Assembly: GCF_009905615.1 (NCBI RefSeq)
Contig: NZ_JAAAKW010000007.1
Location: forward strand, 62,001 to 126,000
Length of the DNA stretch: 64,000 nucleotides
Direction of reading: 5' to 3'
Source of the DNA: Pseudomonas sp. SLFW
GTDB taxonomy: Bacteria > Pseudomonadota > Gammaproteobacteria > Pseudomonadales > Pseudomonadaceae
Of this stretch, positions 17,606 to 26,034 are shown in pieces. Each line of letters opens with the position of its first letter. The stretch's first letter is position 1. The notes below the pieces were generated by a model. It was not told the DNA's origin. It ran no database searches and saw only the letters and a program-made list of their open reading frames with translations. Both the position numbers and the translations under genes were made by a program.

Positions 17606-17905
17606 TCAATCCTGCAAAAACCTGCCCAACCGCTGCTTGAGCATGCGGTTTTCGGCCCGCACCTGCTCAAGCTCATCCAGCAGGTTCAACGCCAGGGCGA
17701 CGCCGTCCCATTCCATTTCCAGATCATGGTGCAATTTGGCCGCACGCTTGGCGATCGACAGCGAGTACGTGTCGAACAGCCAATCGTCCGGCTTGAGTCC
17801 CTGGGGTTCGACGATGCCGTGTTCGACAATCTCGATGACGTAGGCGGCCGGCATATCGACCACCTGGCAGAACTCCTTCATGTCTACGACCAGGGTATTG
17901 CGCAT
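17606..17905 (-). CDS. cbpM: Chaperone modulator CbpM
   Basis: A 99-residue MerR-like small protein that binds and inhibits the J-domain of CbpA. It starts MRNTLVVDMKEFCQVVDMPA, contains EIVEHGIVEP (the CbpM helix that contacts the J-domain) and ends in a leucine-rich coiled coil (LLDELEQVRAENRMLKQRL). The start lies two bases after the cbpA stop, so the two are a coupled operon. Length matches the E. coli protein closely. Confidence 0.93.
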   Translation of the reverse strand: MRNTLVVDMKEFCQVVDMPAAYVIEIVEHGIVEPQGLKPDDWLFDTYSLSIAKRAAKLHHDLEMEWDGVALALNLLDELEQVRAENRMLKQRLGRFLQD

Positions 17906-17907
17906 GA

Positions 17908-18867
17908 TCAGTTACTCCATTGAGCCCTCGGATCGAAAGCGGCCTTCTCGGCCAGTTTCTCCCACAGCGCTTTGGTGGCGTCATCGGTGGACTTTGGCAT
18001 GACGATTTTCAACTGTGCGAAGAGATCGCCACGCTCGCCCTGCTTGTTCAACAGACCATTACCTTTAACCCGCAATCGCTGCCCGCTTTGACTGTCCGGA
18101 CGAATGGTCAGGTTGATCTTGCCGGTCAGGGTCGGCACTGCAACCTTCGTACCCAGCGCAGCCTCCCACGGGGCCAGCGGCACGGTGATGATCAGGTCAT
18201 GGCCTTCAACGTCGAAGCGCGGATGCGGCGCCAGACGAATGGTCAGGAACAGATCGCCATTTTCGCCCCCGGCAATGCCCGGCGCGCCTTGTCCTTTAAG
18301 ACGAATGCGCTCGCCGTCGCTAACGCCCGCCGGAATCTTCACATTGAGGTTTTTGGTGATGTCCGCCATGCGCTGGCCGTTGGCGCTGTGCTGCGGCACC
18401 TTGAAGCTGATCTTCTTTGACTCGGTGGAGAGGGTTTCTTCCAGGAAAATCGCCAGGTCCAGTTCCACGTCTTGCCCTCTACGTCCCGTGCTGCGCGGAC
18501 GTCCGCCCGGCTGACCGCCACGATTGCCAAAAATAGAACTAAAGAAGTCGGAGAAATCCCCGCCCTCGAAACCGCCACCGCCAAACCCCGGGCCTGCGCC
18601 CGCGCCACCACGGCCCTGCCAGCCCGGAGGCGGCTGGAAACGGCCCTGTTGGCCGTATTTGCGGATGTCGTCGTATTCGGCGCGCTTTTCAGGGTCGCTC
18701 AGCGCTTCATAGGCCTCGGACGCCTCTTTGAATTTGTCTTCCGCGCCAGGCTCTTTGCTGACGTCAGGGTGATACTTGCGCGCGAGCTTGCGGTAAGCGG
18801 TCTTGATCGTCTTCTCGTCCGCCGTCGGCTCAACGCCAAGGATCTTGTAATAATCTTTGAAGTCCAT
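17908..18867 (-). CDS. cbpA: Curved-DNA-binding J-protein CbpA
   Basis: A 319-residue DnaJ-like co-chaperone and nucleoid protein. The N-terminal J-domain (about 1–70) has the HPD motif in [12 protein letters not shown]; then come a Gly/Phe-rich linker (about 75–130, [18 protein letters not shown]) and the C-terminal peptide-binding domains with [14 protein letters not shown]. There are no zinc-finger cysteines, as expected for CbpA rather than DnaJ. It acts with DnaK and is restrained by CbpM encoded just downstream. It is divergent from an Hsp70-like gene, which makes a stress-linked intergenic region of about 295 bases. Confidence 0.95.
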   Translation of the reverse strand: MDFKDYYKILGVEPTADEKTIKTAYRKLARKYHPDVSKEPGAEDKFKEASEAYEALSDPEKRAEYDDIRKYGQQGRFQPPPGWQGRGGAGAGPGFGGGGFEGGDFSDFFSSIFGNRGGQPGGRPRSTGRRGQDVELDLAIFLEETLSTESKKISFKVPQHSANGQRMADITKNLNVKIPAGVSDGERIRLKGQGAPGIAGGENGDLFLTIRLAPHPRFDVEGHDLIITVPLAPWEAALGTKVAVPTLTGKINLTIRPDSQSGQRLRVKGNGLLNKQGERGDLFAQLKIVMPKSTDDATKALWEKLAEKAAFDPRAQWSN

Positions 18868-19162
18868 CTAACGGTCACCCATTCCGGAGTCTCCAGCACA
18901 GTTCCGTACCGCGTTATCAAATGAGAACGTCGACCGCGCTGAATGTTGCAAGGTTATCGGCACACGGCCTCGCGAGCTTGAAACAGGGTCCAAACCGGCC
19001 GTATGCATTGAGAGTTGCCTTGGAGATTGGGGTGATGTGCGCTGATTCAAGCGGCCCGCGTGAAATAGACGCCTATGAAAAGAAAAACCGACGTGCGCGC
19101 TACGAATCTGGCGCTTTGTCGCATACACTGCGCGGCCGTTTTTTTGACCGGAACGTACAGAC

Positions 19163-20428
19163 ATGAGCACCCCATCCCCAGCCCGTGCCGTAGGCATCGA
19201 TTTCGGCACCTCCAACTCCACGGTCGGCTGGCTGCGCCCCGGAACGGAAACCCTGATCGCGCTGGAGGACGACAAGATCACCCTGCCCTCGGTGGTCTTT
19301 TTCAACATGGAAGAGCGTCGCCCGGTCTACGGCCGTCTGGCGTTGCACGAATACCTGGAAGGCTATGAAGGCCGCCTGATGCGATCGCTCAAGAGCCTGC
19401 TGGGTTCCAAGCTGATCAAGCACGACACCAGCGTGTTGGGCACGGCGATGCCGTTCAAGGACCTGCTCGGGCTGTTCATCGGCGAGCTGAAAAAGCGCGC
19501 CGAAGCCGCCGCCGGTCATTCATTCGAACAAGTGGTGCTGGGCCGACCGGTGCATTTCGTCGATGACGATGCCGCCGCCGACCAGGAGGCTGAAGACACC
19601 CTGGCCGAAGTGGCGCGCAAAATCGGCTTCAAGGACGTGTCGTTTCAGTTCGAACCGATTGCGGCGGCCTTCGACTACGAGTCGACGCTGGCGCGTGAAG
19701 AACTGGTACTGATCGTCGACATCGGCGGGGGTACGTCGGACTTCTCGCTGGTGCGTCTCTCGCCGGAGCGTCGTCTGGTGGATGATCGCCAGAGCGACAT
19801 CCTCGCCACCGGCGGCGTGCACATCGGCGGCACCGACTTCGACAAGCAGCTCAGCCTGCAGGGCGTGATGCCGCTGTTCGGCTACGGCAGCCGGATGAAA
19901 AGCGGCGCCTACATGCCCACCAGCACCCACATGAACCTGGCGACCTGGCACACCATCAACTCGGTTTACTCGCAGAAGTCGCAACTGGCGCTGGGCAGCA
20001 TGCGTTACGACATCGAAGACACCCTGGGCATTGATCGCCTGTTCAAGCTGATTGAACAGCGCGCCGGGCACTGGCTGGCGATGGAAGTGGAAGAAACCAA
20101 GATCCAGCTGACCCATGCCCACAACCGCGTGGTGCCAATGGACCGTATCGAGGCCGGTTTGAACGCTGACCTGAGCCGCGAGCTGTTCGAGGCGTCGATC
20201 GATGCGCTGCTGGAGCGTGTGCGACAAAGCGTGACGAGCCTGCTGAACGATGCAGGGGTGGGCGTGACCGACGTGGACACCGTGTTCTTCACCGGCGGTT
20301 CCAGCGGCATCCCCGCCCTGCGCAACAGCGTCGCGGCGATGCTGCCGAACGCGCGGCACGTCGAAGGGAACATCTTTGGCAGCATCGGCAGCGGGCTGGC
20401 GATCGAGGCGAAGAAGCGGTACGGCTAA
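19163..20428 (+). CDS. Hsp70-family protein (YegD-like, ATPase domain only)
   Basis: A 421-residue member of the Hsp70/actin ATPase family. Phosphate-1 motif IDFGTSNSTVGW (about residues 13–24), phosphate-2 IVDIGGGTSDFSLVRL (about 187–202) and the adenosine motif FFTGGSSGIPALR near residue 378 are all present. The substrate-binding domain and lid of DnaK are absent, so this is a nucleotide-binding-domain-only relative like E. coli YegD. The chaperone role is unproven. It stands head to head with cbpA, a J-protein, which hints at a functional pairing. About 735 bases of cbpA context and a heat-shock homologue in the same region of P. aeruginosa support conservation. Confidence 0.88.
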   Translation: MSTPSPARAVGIDFGTSNSTVGWLRPGTETLIALEDDKITLPSVVFFNMEERRPVYGRLALHEYLEGYEGRLMRSLKSLLGSKLIKHDTSVLGTAMPFKDLLGLFIGELKKRAEAAAGHSFEQVVLGRPVHFVDDDAAADQEAEDTLAEVARKIGFKDVSFQFEPIAAAFDYESTLAREELVLIVDIGGGTSDFSLVRLSPERRLVDDRQSDILATGGVHIGGTDFDKQLSLQGVMPLFGYGSRMKSGAYMPTSTHMNLATWHTINSVYSQKSQLALGSMRYDIEDTLGIDRLFKLIEQRAGHWLAMEVEETKIQLTHAHNRVVPMDRIEAGLNADLSRELFEASIDALLERVRQSVTSLLNDAGVGVTDVDTVFFTGGSSGIPALRNSVAAMLPNARHVEGNIFGSIGSGLAIEAKKRYG

Positions 20429-20460
20429 GCGGCATCACACCGATCCGCTTCTGCCGGAGG

Positions 20461-20592
20461 CGTAGGAGCTGGCTTGCCTGCGATCTGCCGGGAACCGGCA
20501 GCAAATGCAGAAAACCCGGTTGTATCAGCAGAACCGCATTCGCCGGGTTTGCTGTTGCTGCCCAACAGATCGCAGGCAAGCCAGCTCCCACG
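20461..20592. repeat. REP-like inverted repeat with inner hairpin (CTGGCTTGCCTGCGAT family)
   Basis: Outer arms CGTAGGAGCTGGCTTGCCTG and the inverted complement ending AAGCCAGCTCCCACGG. Inner self-paired segment TGCCGGGAACCGGCA and the pair AAAACCCGG / CCGGGTTT. This is a third REP family, sitting between the convergent Hsp70-like and AI-2E transporter genes, where it may terminate both. Confidence 0.85.
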
Positions 20593-20642
20593 GCCTTCGG
20601 CCAGAAGCAATCAGCGTCGAACCGAAAACCGCAGCGAGACGG

Positions 20643-21653
20643 CTATACCAACTCCACCTTGCGCAACTCGCTCTTCAAATACGCGTAATAAATCGGCCCT
20701 GCCACCACGCCGGGCAGGCCGAATGCGGCTTCGAAGATCAGCATCGCCAGCAGCAATTCCCACGATTTCGCGCTGATCTGCCCGCCGACGATCCGGGCGT
20801 TGAGGAAGTATTCGACCTTATGGATCACGATCAGGTACCCCAGCGCCGCCAACGCGACCCAGATCGACAGCGACATGCCGACAATGAAGATCAGCGTGTT
20901 GGACATGAGATTGCCCACCACCGGCAACAAGCCGAGCAGGAAGGTCAGGACGATCAGCGTTTTGGTCAGCGGCAGGTGCACGCCGCACAACGGCAGGATC
21001 ACCGCGAGGAACACCGAGGTGAACGCCGTGTTCAGCAGCGATATCTTGATCTGCGCGAACACGATGTTGCGGAACGCCTGACTCAGCAGGTGCAGACGCT
21101 CGAACAGCGCGGCGGCCAAGGGCTTGCGCTTGGTGACGTCGGGAATGCGTTGCAGCGCAATGATCGCACCCAGGACCATACCGATCAGCAGGGTCACGAA
21201 CATGTGTGCGGCGCCTTTGCCGAGCAATTGCAGCTCGCCGATGTGCTTGGTCAGCCACGCGCTGAGGGAGGCCTGGAATTCAGAAGCGCTGGCGGGCAAA
21301 TAGCCGTCGATGAACGGCGGCAACTGGCCGCGGGCACGCTCCACCAGAATCATGAACTTATCCAGCGACGCGCCGGGATTCTCGGCTTCGTGCAGGATGA
21401 AACTGATCGCGCCCGCGAACAGCAGCGCAAGAACACTGACGACCAGCGTGCCGAGCAAGGCCACCGCTAACCAGCGCGCGCGTTCACCGGCGATCAGGCG
21501 TTGCAGTTGTGGAGTGAGCATGTCGACCAGTTCGTAAACCAGCAGACCCGCGAGCAGACTGGGCAGGAGCTTGAGCGGTAACACCAGCAGCAGACCGCCG
21601 AACACGAGAATGCAGCTGGCGATGTACACATGACGCGGCGAAAACGTTGGCAT
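20643..21653 (-). CDS. AI-2E family transporter (PerM-like permease)
   Basis: A 336-residue inner-membrane protein with two N-terminal helices (about 8–45), a helix near 62–85, a periplasmic domain, and four to five helices in the C-terminal half. The family-typical GLLPVVGNLMSNTLIF stretch lies about residues 240–255. The AI-2E/UPF0118 family includes the TqsA exporter, sodium/proton antiporters and proteins of unknown substrate, so the name does not fix a function here. No quorum-sensing gene is nearby. Confidence 0.85.
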   Translation of the reverse strand: MPTFSPRHVYIASCILVFGGLLLVLPLKLLPSLLAGLLVYELVDMLTPQLQRLIAGERARWLAVALLGTLVVSVLALLFAGAISFILHEAENPGASLDKFMILVERARGQLPPFIDGYLPASASEFQASLSAWLTKHIGELQLLGKGAAHMFVTLLIGMVLGAIIALQRIPDVTKRKPLAAALFERLHLLSQAFRNIVFAQIKISLLNTAFTSVFLAVILPLCGVHLPLTKTLIVLTFLLGLLPVVGNLMSNTLIFIVGMSLSIWVALAALGYLIVIHKVEYFLNARIVGGQISAKSWELLLAMLIFEAAFGLPGVVAGPIYYAYLKSELRKVELV

Positions 21654-21760
21654 ACAGCCTCAAAAACGAACGGCCTGAAAAGATGGGCAGTCTGCCAGCG
21701 TTCCCTGTTAAGGACCAGCGCCTAGAAGTGTCGTTAGTCGCTCTAACTGTCACGCAAATA

Positions 21761-21868
21761 CCTGTGGGACCGAATTCACTCCGGGCGGTGATCTGACAAT
21801 TGGCCACTACGGCGATACATCTGCATCGTCTTCGCTGCCGTTTCGCGAATGAATTCGCTCCCACAGGT
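21761..21868. repeat. REP inverted pair (TGTGGGACCGAATTCACTC variant)
   Basis: Left arm CCTGTGGGACCGAATTCACT is a diverged copy; the right arm ends AATTCGCTCCCACAGG. The spacer is longer than in most pairs here. It lies downstream of psiF and upstream of the AI-2E transporter gene, both on the minus strand. Confidence 0.83.
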
Positions 21869-21902
21869 CCGTTTCATCTCGATAACTCTGGTAACAAATA
21901 CC

Positions 21903-22193
21903 TTATTTTTTCTTCAGGCAGTCACTCATGAACGTCTTGCGCGCATCGCCTTTCAGCGCCTGGGTCGAGGCCGTCGCGTTGCAGGTTTTCATCTTCTCCT
22001 GCTGGGTGGCCGCCGGGGCTGGTGCGGCTTTCAGGCAGGTGCTCATGAACGCCTTGCGGTCGTCGCCTTTCAAGGATTTGGCCGACGCATCGGCATTGCA
22101 GGTGGTCATTTTGTTTTGCTGTGCCGTGGCGGCGAAACCTTGAGCGCACATCAACAAGCCCATGACCAACAGAGGAACACGCAGCATTTTCAT
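21903..22193 (-). CDS. psiF: PsiF-repeat periplasmic protein
   Basis: A 96-residue secreted protein. The ATG at 22193 has a GGAGA ribosome site six bases upstream; residues 1–22 are a signal peptide (VPLLVMGLLMCAQGFAA). The mature part holds two PsiF repeats, KMTTCNADASAKSLKGDDRK and KMKTCNATASTQALKGDARK, each with the C-x19–20-C spacing that could form a disulfide. In E. coli psiF is phosphate-starvation induced; its function is unknown. The gene order psiF–osmE–ferritin-like matches the same region in P. aeruginosa. Confidence 0.9.
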   Translation of the reverse strand: MKMLRVPLLVMGLLMCAQGFAATAQQNKMTTCNADASAKSLKGDDRKAFMSTCLKAAPAPAATQQEKMKTCNATASTQALKGDARKTFMSDCLKKK

Positions 22194-22342
22194 CGACTTT
22201 CTCCGGGATGGCCGCACAGACGCAGCGTTGAACGCAGTGTAGTCAAAGAATGTTGCGACATATTTCCGCGAAACCGGCCAGCGAGGTAGACGCCAATGCT
22301 GACAAGCCGATAATGACGCCTCATTCTTCTGCCGGTTTTCCC

Positions 22343-23227
22343 ATGCAATACCTGTATCCCCTGCTCACCGTCATGATCTGGGCGGGAAACAACGTCATCA
22401 CCAAAGCGGCCGCCGGGCGTATTTTCCCTGCCGAGATCGGCTTCTATCGCTGGCTGCTGGCGGGCTTGCTGTTCACGCCATTCCTGCTTGGTCCGGTGCT
22501 GCGCAATCGGGCGGCGATTCGGCCCATCGTCGGCAAAGTCGTGGTGCTGGGCGTGCTGGGAATGGCGATTTATCAGAGCCTCGCGTACTACGCGGCAAAC
22601 ATCACAACCGCGACCAACATGGGCATCATCCTGTCGCTGGTGCCGGTGATGACGCTGGGCATGTCGATTGCGAGTCTTGGCACTGCGCTGACGGCAGGCG
22701 CGTTGGTCGGCGCACTCGTGTCGTTCGCGGGCGTGCTGTTGGTGGTGTCGCAAGGCAGTTGGGCCGTGCTGATCGCCCATGGCGTCAACTTCGGGGACTT
22801 GATGATGCTGGTCGCGACGCTGGCCTACGCGACTTACACCACGCTGCTGAAGAAATGGCAGCTGCGCATGCCGCCGCTGCAATTGCTGTATTTGCAGATT
22901 CTGGTGGCGATCATCGCGCTGTTTCCGCTGTTCCTGCTCTCGCCGAAAACCGGGCTGAACGGCAGCAACATCCCGCTGGTGCTCTACGCCTGCATCCCGA
23001 CGTCGATGATCGCGCCTCTGCTGTGGATGAAGGCCATCAGCATCCTCGGCCCCAGCCGCACGACGCTGTTCTTCAACCTGGTGCCGATTCTGACGGCCTT
23101 GGTCGCTGCCTTGGCGTTGGGCGAGCAACTGGCGTCCTATCACTTCATCGGCGGCGCATTGACGCTGGGCGGCGTGATCCTCGCTGAACGCTGGACCACC
23201 CCGCTGCGCAAAGCCGCAACCCGTTAG
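22343..23227 (+). CDS. DMT-family transporter (EamA type)
   Basis: A 294-residue protein with ten hydrophobic helices and two EamA repeats (first about residues 3–130, second about 145–285), the layout of drug/metabolite exporters. It starts MQYLYPLLTVMIWAGNNVIT, where WAGN matches the family's first-helix motif. An upstream in-frame ATG at 22313 would add ten residues; neither has a strong ribosome site, so the start is uncertain. Substrate cannot be read from sequence; EamA proteins often export amino acids or metabolites. Confidence 0.85.
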   Translation: MQYLYPLLTVMIWAGNNVITKAAAGRIFPAEIGFYRWLLAGLLFTPFLLGPVLRNRAAIRPIVGKVVVLGVLGMAIYQSLAYYAANITTATNMGIILSLVPVMTLGMSIASLGTALTAGALVGALVSFAGVLLVVSQGSWAVLIAHGVNFGDLMMLVATLAYATYTTLLKKWQLRMPPLQLLYLQILVAIIALFPLFLLSPKTGLNGSNIPLVLYACIPTSMIAPLLWMKAISILGPSRTTLFFNLVPILTALVAALALGEQLASYHFIGGALTLGGVILAERWTTPLRKAATR

Positions 23228-23230
23228 GGT

Positions 23231-23467
23231 CTACGCCTCTTCGCGATCTTCCGCGCTGTGAATCGACACGTCGGTAATGCCCGCGACATGGGGCAGACCG
23301 ACGTGTGGATTGCCCGCATCGAGGGGATCGTCATCCACCGCAACGTGGTGCTTGTGCGCCAACTCGTGGACGACCTCAATGATCGGCACATCCAGGTTTT
23401 CGATCACATCGACGTGATGTTCGCCAGCGAGGGTGTACTCGATCTCATAAAGCTCTTTATCGCTCAT
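23231..23467 (-). CDS. Small acidic, histidine-rich protein of unknown function
   Basis: A 78-residue protein from the ATG at 23467, which has an AAAGGAAG ribosome site; an upstream start (23491) is less likely. It is soluble, strongly acidic, and histidine-rich (EHHVD, HELAHKHHV, PHVGLPHVAG). I do not recognise a family. The repeated His pairs separated by Val/Asp could bind metal, but that is speculation. It converges with the DMT transporter gene, with only three bases between the stops. Confidence 0.62.
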   Translation of the reverse strand: MSDKELYEIEYTLAGEHHVDVIENLDVPIIEVVHELAHKHHVAVDDDPLDAGNPHVGLPHVAGITDVSIHSAEDREEA

Positions 23468-23526
23468 CGCATCACTTCCTTTGCGGCCCATTTGGGCCGA
23501 CAGATCACGAACTACGGCTAAAAAAG

Positions 23527-24417
23527 TCAGAGGCCAGCGGCTTTCAATCGCGAGGCGTGTTCGAGAAACAGCCCCACGGGATCAGCCCCTTTGCCGACCA
23601 GCCCGAAGTGCTGGTTGACGATGTCGAAATGGTCGAGCGGGAAGTCGTCACCGATGACTGTGCCCAGGTGCGAACTGAATCGCCCGACCATGCCATCAGA
23701 TTGACCTCGCTCTTTCGTGAACGTGCGAGCGAATATTCGGCAGGTGAGATTAGCGGCATCGAGGCGGTTTTTTCCCCGGTCCGTGCGCCCCGGTTGCAAG
23801 GTGCCGGACCACGAGTAATACCGCACGCCGTTGACCAGCTCTTCGCCCTGCCCGCCCCAGCTTTCAGGCAGGCCTTGCGGGAACAGCCGATTGAAACGTG
23901 CAACGCCACGGGTGGTCAGCGAATGGTGAGCAGCGTCGACGTCGGTCGGCAGCCGCGTACCGCGATAACCCGTGTCGAGCAGAGCAAGCGCCAGCGTGGT
24001 CAAGCGGATGCCTGCGTTCACCGCCCGACCACGCACCGTCGTTTGCGGGTAATGTTCTTCGAGATAGTCAGCCAGTTCCGAGCCGTGATTGGGACCGGCG
24101 ACTGAGGTAACGGAAGCCACCAAGTCCGGCCGCACGCCCGCGACGTAGCGAATGGTCAGCGCGCCCTGGCTGTGGCCGATGAGGTTGACCTTGGCGGCCC
24201 CCGTGTCCCTGAGGATTTCTTCGATTCGCGCAAGCAATTGTTCGCCGCGAATTTCGGTGGAGTTCACCGCCGAGACCATCACCGGAATCACCGTCGCCCC
24301 ACCCCGTCGCAACGCCGGGACGATGCCGTACCAGTACGGATAGACGATCAGCTTCACAAAGCCCAATAACCCCGGCACCAGCACAATCGGATAACGCGTG
24401 GCCTGTTCTTGCGTCAT
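23527..24417 (-). CDS. Triacylglycerol lipase (family I, no signal peptide)
   Basis: A 296-residue alpha/beta-hydrolase of the true lipase family I. Oxyanion loop LVPGLLGF (about residues 13–20), nucleophile Ser83 in GHSQG, Asp241 in QSDGMVGRFSSHLG and His263 in LDHFD form the catalytic set; the SSHLG block is the calcium-site region of Burkholderia/Pseudomonas lipases. There is no signal peptide and no foldase (lif) gene nearby, as in the Proteus-like and P. fragi-like branch, so secretion is unclear. It would cleave long-chain triglycerides. The DNA following the start is ordinary for the window. Confidence 0.92.
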   Translation of the reverse strand: MTQEQATRYPIVLVPGLLGFVKLIVYPYWYGIVPALRRGGATVIPVMVSAVNSTEIRGEQLLARIEEILRDTGAAKVNLIGHSQGALTIRYVAGVRPDLVASVTSVAGPNHGSELADYLEEHYPQTTVRGRAVNAGIRLTTLALALLDTGYRGTRLPTDVDAAHHSLTTRGVARFNRLFPQGLPESWGGQGEELVNGVRYYSWSGTLQPGRTDRGKNRLDAANLTCRIFARTFTKERGQSDGMVGRFSSHLGTVIGDDFPLDHFDIVNQHFGLVGKGADPVGLFLEHASRLKAAGL

Positions 24418-24454
24418 GGGCGGTTGAATCTCCTGATGTCGAATGACAATCCCT

Positions 24455-24545
24455 CTGTGGGAGCGACTTCATTCGCGATGGGTCAGTCCAGCCAAAACAT
24501 TTCCGCTGGATGTACGATTGTTCGCGAATGAGTTCGCTCCCACAG
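24455..24545. repeat. REP inverted pair (GGGAGCGACTTCATTCGCGA family)
   Basis: Left arm CTCTGTGGGAGCGACTTCAT and right arm ending GAGTTCGCTCCCACAG, with the family spacer element GGATGTACGATT. It lies between the lipase and osmE genes. Confidence 0.88.
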
Positions 24546-24725
24546 AATCCGCGTCCAGCCGCCTCCTCAGCGCGGCCCGGAATCTAAACCCTAGCCGCAA
24601 ACCATTCATCAATGATGACAAAACGGAGCAATGCCCCATCGCCATCTTTTGATCGAACTCTTTCAATCGGCCAACGCTCATAACTGCAACGGGCCACCAA
24701 TGGCCTTTCTCTGGAGTGACCGGTT

Positions 24726-25064
24726 ATGTACAAGCAATCCTTGGCAGTAGTGTTCGCAATGGCCGCGCTGGCGGGCTGTACATCGACAACCCTTCAAAAC
24801 CCGGTGGACTACGCGACGTATCGCAACGAGCCACTGGTCAAGCAGGTCGACACGGGCATGACCGAACAGCAAGTGCTGACCCTCGGCGGCGAGCCTTCCA
24901 CCCGTGTGCATCGCAAGGTTCACCCTGGCACGTGCAACAACTACATCTTGAATAAGGATGGCCATCAACAGGCGTATTACGTGACCTTTGGCGCCAACGA
25001 CCGCGTGGACAGCAAAGGTTTCATGACCTGCGAACAGCGTGAGGCGAATGAAAAGGCGATGTGA
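24726..25064 (+). CDS. osmE: Osmotically inducible lipoprotein OsmE
   Basis: A 112-residue outer-membrane lipoprotein. The signal peptide ends in the lipobox LAGC (Cys18). The SmpA/OmlA-like (BamE-type) domain follows, with VDTGMTEQQVLTLGGEPS (about residues 41–58) and a C-terminal Cys pair (TCNNY and MTCEQ) suitable for a disulfide. E. coli osmE is induced at high osmolarity in stationary phase; its role in envelope upkeep is unknown. In P. aeruginosa the same gene sits near psiF, as here. Confidence 0.93.
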   Translation: MYKQSLAVVFAMAALAGCTSTTLQNPVDYATYRNEPLVKQVDTGMTEQQVLTLGGEPSTRVHRKVHPGTCNNYILNKDGHQQAYYVTFGANDRVDSKGFMTCEQREANEKAM

Positions 25065-25081
25065 TCCACACACAATCTGAA

Positions 25082-25172
25082 CTGTAGGAGTGAGCTTGCT
25101 CGCGATGGCGGTCTGTCTCATAAATTGATACCGGCTAACACACCCTGATGGCGAGCAAGCTCACTCCTACAA
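25082..25172. repeat. REP inverted pair after osmE
   Basis: Left arm CTGTAGGAGTGAGCTTGCTC and inverted right arm ending AGCTCACTCCTACA. The left motif ends CGCGATGG and the right begins GATGGCGAGC, so the inner ends are slightly diverged. Confidence 0.9.
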
Positions 25173-25336
25173 GGTTCCTGTGTCCCGTGCGGACGACGAC
25201 AAAACAAATAAAACTTTTCCCCGCGCTCGACACTCACACCTTAAGACCCGATCTCACCGGGCGCCGGTCAGGCTTTTCACGACCAGCGCATCAAGAGCGA
25301 GACGGCAAAAAACCGGATTAGCCCTGGAGATGAATG

Positions 25337-25870
25337 ATGAGCGATGTGCAGCAATTAACCGATGTCAGCACCCTGCGCGAACGTGCGCGTCACAACGTTG
25401 AAAACGGTGCAGTGACCGAAGGCTATGACGGCGACCGCGAAGAGATCATTCGCCTGCTCAACGCCTCGCTGGCCACAGAATGGGTGTGCGTCCTGCGTTA
25501 CAAGCGCCACTACTACATGGCCAAAGGTGTGAAAGCCCAGGTCGCGGCGGCCGAATTTCTGGAACACGCCGAACAGGAAGCCGAGCACGCCGACAAGCTG
25601 GCCGAGCGTATCGTGCAACTGGGCGGCGAGCCGGAACTGAACCCCGACCTGCTGTCGAAAAACTCCCACGCGCAGTACGTGGCCGGTAATACGCTCAAAG
25701 AGATGGTCACTGAAGACCTGATCGCCGAGCGCATTGCCATCGACAGCTATCGCGAGATCATTCAGTACATCGGCGACAAAGACCCGACCACCCGCCGCAT
25801 CTTCGAAGAGATCCTGGCGCAGGAAGAAGAACACGCCGACGACATGGCGGACATCCTCGACGGGCTGTGA
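25337..25870 (+). CDS. Ferritin-like diiron protein (bacterioferritin/Dps-related)
   Basis: A 177-residue four-helix-bundle protein. ATGs at 25334 and 25337 are both possible; the second is better spaced from the CTGGAG ribosome site. Diiron ligands are visible as Glu in NASLATEWVCVLRYKRHYY, ExxH in FLEHAEQEAEHA and a second ExxH in AQEEEHADDM. The protein lacks a heme-ligand Met in the usual place and is longer at the N-terminus than bacterioferritin, resembling the Dps-like/'bacterioferritin' encoded in the P. aeruginosa region near ureE. It probably stores or oxidises iron. A strong terminator follows. Confidence 0.88.
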   Translation: MSDVQQLTDVSTLRERARHNVENGAVTEGYDGDREEIIRLLNASLATEWVCVLRYKRHYYMAKGVKAQVAAAEFLEHAEQEAEHADKLAERIVQLGGEPELNPDLLSKNSHAQYVAGNTLKEMVTEDLIAERIAIDSYREIIQYIGDKDPTTRRIFEEILAQEEEHADDMADILDGL

Positions 25871-25887
25871 TGCCAGAGCGGGAATGC

Positions 25888-25919
25888 GAAAAGCCAGGGC
25901 ATGTGCCCTGGCTTTTTTG
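25888..25919 (+). terminator. Intrinsic terminator after the ferritin-like gene
   Basis: AAGCCAGGGC – ATGT – GCCCTGGCTT forms a perfect 10-base stem with a T6 tail. It starts about 18 bases after the stop codon and isolates the gene from the convergent asmA-family gene. Confidence 0.93.
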
Positions 25920-26034
25920 TGGGTGGCGGATTAATAAGGCTTGGGCCACTCCTATAGCAGTTCGGCTTGCCGGCGGCAGCGTCATCAGAATCGCCACCGC
26001 CGTCAAGCCGTGCTGCTACAAAGGAGTCAGTGCA

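Noticed and set aside
18974..19010. CTTGAAA with a later GGCCGTAT, resembling a heat-shock (sigma-32) promoter upstream of the Hsp70-like gene
   Set aside because: The -10 part does not match CCCCATNT well and the distance to the gene is long (about 150 bases); kept as too weak to annotate.
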